64,000 nucleotides of DNA. Source: Owenia fusiformis. Its lineage: Eukaryota > Annelida > Polychaeta > Sabellida > Oweniidae. The notes under the pieces are model-generated. The model ran no database searches and was not told where the DNA came from. It saw nothing but the letters and a program-made list of their open reading frames with translations. The stretch lies in assembly GCA_903813345.2 (NCBI GenBank), contig CAIIXF020000004.1:24741985-24805984 (forward strand), written 5' to 3'. Positions within the stretch are counted from its first letter, which is position 1. Every line of letters begins with the position of its first letter. Position numbers and translations under genes: made by a program. Positions 50,832 to 61,000 of this stretch are shown here, one piece after another.

Positions 50832-52681
50832 CAGTAAAACCTGTATATCTGAACACCTGGCTAAACCGAACACCTTCCAATTTGAACACTTTTTTTCGGT
50901 CCCATTTTTTCCTCCCATTGACTCCCATGTTAAAAAAACCTTGAAATCTGAACACCTCCTAATTTGAACAGTGAACAACCAGATTTGAAAAAGTGACCTG
51001 TCTAATCTGAACATTTTTATCAGAAATCAAATGTCTGGACATTTCAATTATAGCCAAATATTGAGTCAATGTTATAGTTGTTATTTATCTTTACATATAC
51101 AATGTAATCAAAGAACCAACTACTCCTAACTAGCTTATTTAGTCTCAGTGACATCCCTAATTTGTGGAAAACAACAGGATGTTGGAAAGGTGTGAATACA
51201 GGAGTTAATTGGTTTATCTTTATTGTAAATTAACTGGATGTTTTTGATTTGGATTATAAACAGGTCTTGACTGTTTTATATCCCATTGGTCTGTTATGAT
51301 AGCTAAGATTCAATCAGCAAATGTTTTATAATCACAAGGACAACATAGACCACACTTGCAGACAAGATTTAGAAAAGAACTGAATGTTTTTGATTTGGAT
51401 TAAGAGAAAGGTGAGAATCTGGGAGATAATTGGTTTATCCTTATTGTAAATTAACTGGATGTTTTTGATTTGGATTATGAACAGGTCTTAACTGTTTTAT
51501 ATCCCATGTGTCTGTTATGATAGCTAAGATTCAATCAGCAAATGTTTTGTAATCACAAGGACAACACAGACGACATTTGCAGACAAGATTATATCACAAG
51601 AAAGAGAAAAAAATTCAACTTTGTAATATCCTATCACTAAAATGTCTCATAAAGGCATACATCTGACATCCTGAATGCCCTGGTTATTTTGAAGGATTAT
51701 ACATCATCTCGAATGAACACTCATGAAAAATTCTTTTTACTTGAAGAGGATATCTACTCAAATATTGCTAATGCTAAAAGTGCCAAGAAACAAACAACAA
51801 TGAAGGACTTTTTCAAGCAAAAGTAAAGCAGTGCTATATTACCATAATATGGGATAAGTCATTTGATAAGCATAAGATTTCATACGAGACTATCATATAC
51901 TTTTACAGTGTATTACAAAGTTTTTGCCAAAATATAAGAGTTACTTTTACTAAAACGATGATATTGTTCAAAATATAAATAAAACATAGCATATAGGCTA
52001 TATGACTATTGTAGAATTAACTCATCAACAACATTTATTGTTTTCTGACTTAGTATTACACCCTTGGTATACGCAGCTAACGAAAATTGACCGGTACGGG
52101 TCAAAAGCTGGACCGGTACGGGTTAACGGTTTTATTTGAATTTAAAACAGCCATGATAACTTGCTCAATATTGACTTCCTCGTGTCTAATTTGAAATATA
52201 TAATGCCTCTCGATGCTTTTAAGTACCCCAATTTTTTACAGATTTTTAAACGGACCAAAACTCTCTAAATGCGCATTTTATGCTCTTTTCTCTCCAGAAC
52301 GACTGTCTCATTTTCACGATAACTTTTATTTAGTACTTCTAACATATAAGATCTATTTTCCCCATCAAGGTATGATGTAAATGACATGCTATTTACACCT
52401 TGTGAGTTTCAATGACGCGCGTTTGATTTTATAAAAAATGCCAAACTTTGTGACAAAGAATTTCATCCTGCTTTCAGCGAGAAGACGGACCGGTTCGGGG
52501 CAATAGCATGATGTTCATTTTCGTTAGCTGCGTATACCAAGGGTGTATTAAGTGTTCAATATAGTGGACTGAACAATGAAAATCCCCCCCTCGACCAACA
52601 AAATCCTTGAAATTTGAACACCTGCCAATTTGAACGCTTTTGGCTGGTCCCGTGGGTGTTCGGATTAGACAGGTTTTACTG
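50832..52681. mobile_element. 1.85-kb pogo/Tc1-type element with TA duplication
   Basis: CAGTAAAACCTGTATATCTG at the left, TTAGACAGGTTTTACTG at the right, TA on both sides, sitting exactly within a satellite unit (CTGAT-TA / TA-TGTTG). Subterminal CTGAACACCTC-type repeats resemble Tigger/pogo relatives. No intact transposase was seen; two near-identical blocks (51200-51345 and 51430-51590) are an internal duplication. Confidence 0.85.
52059..52545. mobile_element. 487-bp MITE nested in the pogo-like element
   Basis: CACCCTTGGTATACGCAGCT at the left and AGCTGCGTATACCAAGGGTG at the right are perfect TIRs of about 30 bp (continuing AACGAAAAT). TATTA lies directly outside both ends and may be the target duplication. 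Confidence 0.88.
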
Positions 52682-52950
52682 TATGTTGAAATTACTATAT
52701 ACTGATTATGTGATTATATTGAAGAAATAACTATATCCTGAAATAACTTTATTCTGATTATGTTGAAATTACTATATACTGATTATGTGATTATATTGAA
52801 GAAATAACTATATCCTGAAATAACTATATTCTGATTATGTTGAAATTACTATATACTGATTATGTGATTATATTGAAGAAATAATTATATCCTGAAATAA
52901 CTATAATATTCTGATTATGTTGAAATTACTATATACTGATTATGTGATTA

Positions 52951-53869
52951 CAGTAAAACCTGTGTTAGTGAACACATCTCTCTAGTGAACACCTTTCAAC
53001 AGTGAACATTTTTTTTCGGCAAAACCTTTTCCCCCCATTGACTCCCATGTTAAAGTACAATCCTATAGTGAACACCTACCTACTGTGAACAGTGAACATT
53101 AAATCTTGGCAAATTTAATTGAATTATCCTGTCTCTAGTGAACATTGAATCTGATACATAAGATTTCTTTTGGATTTTCTGCAACTGCCTTATCAGAGTT
53201 AAGCAGTTAATGTTTATATTACCTGTCAAAAATAATTATTAAAAGGTCAATTTCAGATTTTGATGTCTTGTATTGAAACAGGTCTGACTAATTATAATTC
53301 TTAGTAAGCTTTGTTTTTGTAAGGCAGGATATGTGTTTAGCAGTGTCTAGAAGCATTGATTGCTTTAATTGGAGATAATCTGGTTAACTATTATTACCTC
53401 TATCTCTATCTGCTAAGTCCCAACTAAATCTTTTTCTCACCTCCATCATTTTAAAAACCAGATAAGGTTAAAATTATAAGATCATTCTTGACTGACTCCA
53501 TCTTGTAGTTTAATTAATTCAATCAAGTCCTTTAACTGACTCAAATGTGTTAAGAATTCCACTATTTAAAGAATTATGAAAAGATTAAAATTTGACAATA
53601 AAAGGATGAACCATTCGGGCAGTCTAAAATAAGTAAGTTTGTATAACACAACAAAAAAACAAAAATTTGTTGCAATGGGTTATCATAGGTATAAAATACA
53701 AATTAAATCAGTTATTCCCTCCTCTATTATTTAGGCTCGTTTAATAACTGGTCTCTTAAATATAATATGGCAAAATGCCGCGAAATCAAATCCTTGCTGT
53801 AGTGAACACCTACCAATAGTGAACATTTTTCTTCGGCAAAAAAATGTTCACTATACACAGGTTTTACTG
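52951..53869. mobile_element. 919-bp pogo-like element, second insertion
   Basis: CAGTAAAACCTGTGTTAGTG at the left and ACTATACACAGGTTTTACTG at the right. TA precedes it; AA (a mutated TA) follows, and the satellite resumes in register. Confidence 0.82.
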
Positions 53870-54349
53870 AATATTGAAGAAATAACTATATCCTGAAATA
53901 ACTATATTCTGATTATGTTGAAATTACTATATACTGATTATGTGATTATATTGAAGAAATAACTATATCCTGAAATAACTATATTCTGATTATGTTGAAA
54001 TTACTATATACTGATTATGTGATTATATTGAAGAAATAACTATATCCTGAAATAACTATAATATTCTGATTATGTTGAAATTACTATATACTGATTATGT
54101 GATTATATTGAAGAAATAACTATATCCTGAAATAACTTTATTCTGATTATGTTGAAATTACTATATACTGATTATGTGATTATATATTGAACAAATAACT
54201 ACTTACTGAAATAACTATATTCTGTTTATGTTGAAATTACTATATACTGATTATGTGATTATATTGAAGAAATAACTATATTCTAAAATAACTATATTCT
54301 GATTATATTGAAATGACTATATACTGATTATATGAATATAATAATAATG

Positions 54350-54940
54350 ATGAACCCTCATTATATGACACTGATTATGTGGATTTTTTAAGAGTATATT
54401 ATTAAGTTCAAAATTTTCTGACTTTTCTCTGATTCACGTTTGAAATTTCTTGACCAAATAAGATATTTTGTGGCTAGATATTGAAGGAAAATAGAAAATG
54501 AGAAATTACACGTTAATTTGACTGTATTTGTATGATTTTATTCGTTTCGATCAGATTTGATGTCATTTGATATAATTTTATATCAACAGTATCAATGAAA
54601 TAAAACGTAACAATTATGAATGCTGAATTTTTCACATTTCTTTGAATATTTGCTCTATTTGGGAACACGTTTAACAGATACCTTTTACATAAGCTCAGTC
54701 AGTTTGATTCAGACATGACAAGGAATGAGGACAAAAACAAAATTAGTCTAAAATAGATATGGATTCTGGATACTTAGCCTCTTTCTTTAAAATAGAGGTT
54801 CATGTTTACATGAAGATAGGTTCATCCTAAATGCTGGGTTATTTCCTCGTCTTGATCTGTGGCAACAATTTTAAACTAAGGTCATCTATCCAAACAATAT
54901 ATATAACCATACATGATTAAAAACATTTAACTTTGAAAAC
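54350..54940. other. Intergenic, nothing recognised
   Basis: AT-rich unique DNA between the satellite and the GC-richer block upstream of REC8. Confidence 0.4.
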
Positions 54941-54949
54941 GGTCATAGT

Positions 54950-55260
54950 TGGTTTGTTTGAATTTCCCGCCTCTTAATCCCCGGGCAAGTTCAGCAGGAA
55001 TACACCGAACGAACTGCTACCGTGGAATGCTTCCCGTGTCTCCAAGGAGGATTGGAAGCCAGGGTTCCAACTCGATATTCTTTAATCTCCACGCATGCGT
55101 CATTTGCTATTCGTGTCTGTATAATTTGTACGACTGCATGGAGAATGACCCGATACTCTCCAACAAAGCTATCGCTAGGTGATTGTTTTGCAGAATATCG
55201 GTGTTGCATTCTGGGAGCCAATCCTCCTTGCCGTGTCTCCGTATTTTAAAAAAACTATTT
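54950..55260 (+). promoter_or_regulatory. GC-richer, CpG-containing block upstream of REC8, candidate promoter
   Basis: This is the most GC-rich unique stretch in the intergenic region. It contains ACGCATGCGTCA (NRF1-like core next to a CRE-like half-site) at about 55092, GAGCCAATCC (CCAAT box) near 55217 and GCATTCTGGGA (similar to the ZNF143 motif) near 55206. Two related segments (GGAGGATTGG near 55045, CCAATCCTCC near 55219) are inverted. It lies 1.0 kb before the REC8 ATG and could hold a non-coding first exon or promoter. Short ORFs here look like nothing known. Confidence 0.35.
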
Positions 55261-55939
55261 TTACTTGCTATCTATCACAGACTCGACACAGAGTGTCGTA
55301 TATATTCATATATTTAACACAATCTCTTCTCATGTTTTAGACTAACATTTCACCTAGTTAATAATATCAATAGCTCTAATTTGAAATTTCTCATAAGATA
55401 CGAAACTGGTCTTATTACAATAATTCAGTAGCTTTGAATATTTATTTAGCGGGAAATTTAAACTGATAATGTTTGTCATCATTTTTCATCATTTGCCTAA
55501 TTTAACGCATTTCGGAACTGAGACATCGTGATAATTTAAGTATTTACTTACGCTTATTAATAATATTAAATGATGAATTCAATGGTGTAATGGTGAATTC
55601 GAAATTAGTCTTAAACCTTTTTATCATTAGATCTACACTTCAGGCTGAAGTTCAGCCAATTTTAAAAAATGTCAGACTCTTCTTATCTGGTCTATAGGCT
55701 ATCTCTGAATACTATAGTTTATGAGAAGGGGGGGAGAGTGTATTTATGTAATAATTTCAAATTTGGTTTAACAGGTACAAATGGAAGACGGTTTGAAGCA
55801 TTTTAGATTAGCAGGCCAGCTTTCTATAGAAAACTACAACTGTTTGAAGAATAGTCACATAGCACATAGTCAGATAGATCTAGTGAACAATAACCAAGTT
55901 AATAACAATAGCTTCATTAAGTTGACAAAGGCCACAGGT

Positions 55940-56128
55940 ATTTGACATAGCCACATTGTAAAGTAGAGCCGCATACCTACCGACAAAAGCAACATTGTAA
56001 AGTAGAGCCGCATACCTACCGACAAAAGCAACATTGTAAAGTAGAGCCGCATACCTACCGACAAAAGCAACATTGTAAAGTAGAGCCGCATACCTACCGA
56101 CAAAAGCAACATTGAAAACTATAGCCGC
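55940..56128 (+). repeat. 39-bp tandem array just upstream of the REC8 start codon
   Basis: About 4.5 copies of a 39-bp unit (ACATTGTAAAGTAGAGCCGC and so on) end 30 bp before the REC8 ATG, with the last copy degenerate. The array probably sits in the 5' UTR or core promoter. The 39-bp unit is a multiple of three, which leaves minus-strand shadow ORFs. Confidence 0.85.
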
Positions 56129-56158
56129 ATAGTGGGAAATATTTAAAAGCAGAGAACA

Positions 56159-58008
56159 ATGTTTTACAGTCAGGATATCTTGCAGAAAAAAGGAGGAAAG
56201 TTTGGCATTGTATGGTATGTAATTTTTCAATAAATATTGTAAAGGCCTGTACACTTCTTTAATTTAGTGTTTAAATTTTAATCTAGAATCTAATAAAAGG
56301 TATTGTGGATCTAAATACAGAATTTTTTTTCGAATGTAGTGTACCCCCTCTGGCCAAATTTTTTTGCAAAGCTTGCAGTTTTTGAGACGATTCTGTCAAA
56401 TTGGAGTTTTTTAAAAGTGAACCCCCCTTTGAAAAATCTGGCTACAACTGGCCTGATTATGGTATATTGCATATTTGTAGGATTGCGGCTACCCGACCCT
56501 CAGTCTTACATCGCAGAGACTACTCGAGTGTGAATGTCAGAAGAACATGGTGAGTACTAAATAGTTACATTTTTTGTTGAAAATTGTTGTTGAAATGGGC
56601 AATTTTGTATCTTTAGCACAAGGCTACTGATGCCTGGTTATTGAGCACAAAGCTTATTTTCATATTCTAGAAATCATGATCTATCCCCATCAAAATATTT
56701 CTGATATATAAGTAAATAAATGGTTGATAGGTGTTGAAAAAAGCCTATTTTATTTTTCCAAAGTATGAACAATGTATGTATCTGCTAATATGTCGCATTG
56801 TCAGTGTCTTTATTGTAATTATTGTGTCATATTTCAGTGATGACATCATACAGTATATCGTTGTCCAAGCCCCGCCCCGACATCCTGGGGGAGCCAGACC
56901 AAGATTTTCTCTCTACCTGTCAGCTCAGCTCATGTATGGGGTCGTCAAGGTGTATGACAGACAGAGCCAAATCTTATTCAGTAAGTATTTTCACATCGGA
57001 CAAATGATTTTACTTTTTTTTTATTTGGTGTCTGTAACAGTGTTAGGCAGTCAGCGTGTAACAATTCTTACAACTACCAATAACTTAACCAGTACTCTTA
57101 AGACTAACTTCAATTTTTTTCTGTCAACATACATATAATTATATAAACATGTTATGAGTTTAACACATTTCTGCCCATGTCTGTTACCATGGCAACATAT
57201 TGAAGGTCTAAACTTGCTGCAAATTGACAATTATTTTTCAAAATCATATCCAAGTAAGTAACAATCGTTACACTTGGGTAACAATTTCTGGGTGGTTTTC
57301 ACATTCTATTCCTCATATAGAAATAACTGTACATGTATTCTTAAAATTGACTTTGGAAATGTCCAAGACTGATGCTAAGTCTATATTGCTATAAAAATGA
57401 CCCACCTTGGTGATTCATAGGTGATGCCAAGTCATTGTCAACACGATTTGGAGGTATTGGCTTTGGGAAAGATATTGACATTGTTGGCTTACCTAAGAAT
57501 GATTTGATCACAATATACCTGCCATAAATGAAAGTTGTTAATATCGTGTTCATAGGTGATGCCAAGTCATTGTCAACACAATTTAGAGGTATTGGCATAG
57601 GGAAAGATATTGACATTGTTGGCTTACCTAAGAATGATTTGATCACAATATATCTGCCAATGAAATCTGTTAATATTGTGTTCATAGGTGATGCCAAGTC
57701 ATTGTCAACACGATTTGGAGGTATTGGCTTAGGGAAAGATATTGACCTTGTTGGCTTACCTAAAAATGATTTGATCTCGATACCTGCCATAAATGACATT
57801 TGTTAATATCGTGTTCATAGGTGATGCCAAGTCATTGTCAACACGATTTGGAGGTATTGGCTTAGGGAAAGATATTGACCTTGTTGGCTTACCTAAAAAT
57901 GATTTGATCACGATACCTGCCATAAATGACCTTGAAATTCCAACTGGTTTTGGTGAGTTCAACCAGGAAAAAGTCCGAGAAGCAGACGCTGCGGAAATTC
58001 TGGATGTA
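56159..58008 (+). CDS. REC8: REC8 exons 1-4: N-terminal kleisin domain
   Basis: Exon 1 ends TG and exon 2 starts G, making the Trp of VWIAATR; exon 2 ends TG and exon 3 starts T, making Cys in RRTCDDIIQYIVV. Exon 3 carries LYLSAQLMYGVVKVYDRQ, then ILF. Exon 4 (57821-58008) carries SDAKSLSTRFGGIGLGKDID, PKNDLITIPAINDLEIPTGF and EADAAEILDV. Only this last of four tandem acceptor copies (57421, 57556, 57688, 57821) continues to a real donor (GTAAGT at 58009). The alignment to RAD21/REC8 is continuous, so no exon appears to be missing. Confidence 0.9.
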
Positions 58009-61000
58009 GTAAGTTTTTTATAAAACTTTATTTGCCAAAAAAATATTACAATACTTAGAATACGTAGATCACAAAAATACAAGGGAAATGAACAAAAGTA
58101 AGAAATGTCCAATATAGAGTTTCAAATACAAGTACACTGAAAATATTTTCTACTTATTATTTATATCATATTTTTATGCTGAAAAAAATGTCCATGTAAC
58201 TTCTCCATTGCATGAAGTCTCATTTTGCCATTGCAGAATTTCTTTTTTGCAGAATGTTTTGCACAATTTTGATTTTTTTCATGCAGAAGACTTATCACAG
58301 GCTGGTATCGAAATATTTGTCCGCTGTGACAGAGCATGCTATTTTTCATAAAAACACTAAGAATGCTTCACGATCTTTTTTTAACTCATATGTTTCGTTA
58401 TATCAAAGATAATTACTAACTCCATGCAATGGATATATCATTTGCGTGTAACCTTCACTTCTGTTTGAAGTCCAATAAAGCTAGGAGTAAAATCTATTGA
58501 AAACGGCGCAAGAGTATCAAACTCTAAAATGTATCATTTCTTTTTTAACTGTTTAATGGCATGATATAGTGACACGATAATATTAACATATGTTTTCAGC
58601 ATAACTCTGAATGTATTGATGATATATTAATGCATTGGGTCTATTTAATTTTTTTTATGAAAAATAATATTAATATTTTTTGTCCGCTGTGACGGAGCAT
58701 TTTCACAGTTCACATTTGCAACTGCTCGGTCACAGCGGACAAAAAAATTAAACATTATTTTTTATAAAAGAATTAAAAAGACCAAATACATCAACATCTC
58801 ATTTATACCTTCATAGTTATGCTGAAACCATGTGTTAATATTATTGTGTCACTATATCGTGCCATTAGAAAGTTAAACAAAAAATGGTACATTTTGAAGT
58901 ATGATACTCTGGCGCCATTTTCAAAAGCTTTTCTTCCCAGCGTAATTGGACTTCAAACAGAAGTGAAAGTTACCCGCAAATGATATTTCCATTGCATGGA
59001 GTAAGTAATTTTGCATGGTATAACGAAAGATATGAGTTAAAAAATAAATCGTGAAGTATTCTTAGTGTTTTTTATGAAAAATTGCATGCTCCGTCACAGC
59101 GGACAAATATTTCGATACCAGCCTGTGCTAATATGTGTGACTAGAATATGGTATGCTATGTTAGTACATTATTTGATATCCATTTTATGTTATCAAAAAA
59201 ACTTCTGCATCACCCTGTATATACTGCTTTTTTATCTTGATTATGTAGAAATAGAAAGAAATGCATGATTTTAATCATTTTTAGGAATGGCTCCACATGA
59301 GCCAATCAGATACCTCAACAATTACAATGCAGGATATACATATCCCAGCATCCCCTAAAAGTCCCAGGATGCCATTTAGACCAGGTTATACTTACAGATG
59401 AAATGTTGATTTGATTTTAGAGTTTTATTGTTACTTCAAACATGTTAAACTAACATTGTTCTGTTTATTAAAGCTAAGTTCACACCAACGGCGCTTTGAT
59501 GGCGCTTTAACGCTTAGCTTTACTGTAAAATGATTTACTTTGGCGAATTGTGATTTTCAGAACATTGATCTGGCCAAAATTATTGGTGAATTTACGAATT
59601 TGTGTTCCATTGATTTACTTTAGCGACAATGAATTGGCTTATTTGCCAATATCAGCCAATTTTTGAGAATTTAATTTAACAGATATTAATAATATTGTAT
59701 AGAGAATTGCCAAATGAAGCAAATTATAGTGTACAGTTAAACCTTTTTTAGTGGAACACCTTTAGAACCTCTAAAAAGTGTTCCATTTCAGAGATGTTCT
59801 ATTTCATTTAACATGAAGGTTCATTTACACTCTACTATACCTTGCATTTGGTGTTCATGGGCAACCCATTTGGCTTATTAGTAATGATTATGTTATTTGT
59901 TTTTATTTGTCTGACCCTTATTAATGGTTTATTGGATGATGTTAGATGTTAATAAGGTACTTTCAAAAATATACCTTAAACAATTACAATTAGACAAACA
60001 GAGTATCTTGTGCATTTCTAGGGGTTAGGTATAGTTGTGTGATTTAACATGAAGTAAGTTTGTATTGGGATTCTGAAAAGTGTTCCACTTCTAGAGGTGT
60101 TCCACATTACAGGTTTCACTGTACTATTATATAACATCTACAGGGCATCCTCCAATCACAGGGCTTCAAAATCCAGAATATCTTCTTATCTTTCTTTTTA
60201 CACCCTGCTATAAGCAGTTAGCATTTCCCCGATAAAGAACTCGCAATTTGATTCGCTGTCCCAAAACTGTGACAGCAATCATGTATACGCCATTGGTGCA
60301 TAATTAGATCACATAACTCCGTTTAATCTGGCACTTCCAAATTGGTCATAGCAGGGGGAAGGAGGTACAGATTCTGGACACCTGCGTCGGAGGATGCTAC
60401 AGGGTGACACAAAAAAATGCCACCCACCCACATTATGTTGCATTAATTATAAGACTTGTTCTTTAGCATAACCTATTGTTGAGGTAGGTAGCATTTGCGA
60501 ATGCAACTGCCAGCTGCCAGTTTAATTGCAATTTGATGGCAAGTTTAAATTAATAGATTAATCAGGCAGCTAGCAGTTGCATTTGCGATTGCCAGCTTAA
60601 GGTTATTTCCCTTTGAAATAATTGGTCTTACTTGTAAAAATAACACACTTGTACATGTCCTCATTCATTTAATCATCAAATACATTACAGATTTGCAGTC
60701 CCCTATGGTTGTTGCGAATGACAAGATCAGCATACGTGAAGAGTTGCCTTCTAGTACTGAGATTAAAATCCCAGGAGAGGAGGACTTGCCCCCCATGGAC
60801 AAAGACATCATACCAATGGAGATTATGCAACATGAAAATGAGGTAAAGTAAAACATGTTTAAGTTGAACGTCTAAAAGGTGTTCTACTTGGGAGGTGATC
60901 CACTTACAGAGGTTCATTTACGATCAAATCAGTTGGTCTTGTTTTCCACTTACTGTATAGTGTAAACTAAAACTTTTCTAAGTGGAACTCTTCCGGTACA

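Larger units (their letters stand above)
50330..54345. repeat. 77-bp AT-rich satellite split by two transposons
   Basis: The unit is GAAGAAATAACTATATCCTG, AAATAACTATATTCTGATTA, TGTTGAAATTACTATATACT, GATTATGTGATTATATT. The array is cut by insertions at 50832-52681 and 52951-53869. Confidence 0.95.

Noticed and set aside
54949-55249. Overlapping open frames in the GC-richer block before REC8
   Set aside because: Three overlapping frames on both strands without homology; absence of stops follows from higher GC. I treat the block as regulatory.
57389-58112. Minus-strand frames opposite the REC8 exon 4 copies
   Set aside because: Shadow of the repeated exon on the coding strand.
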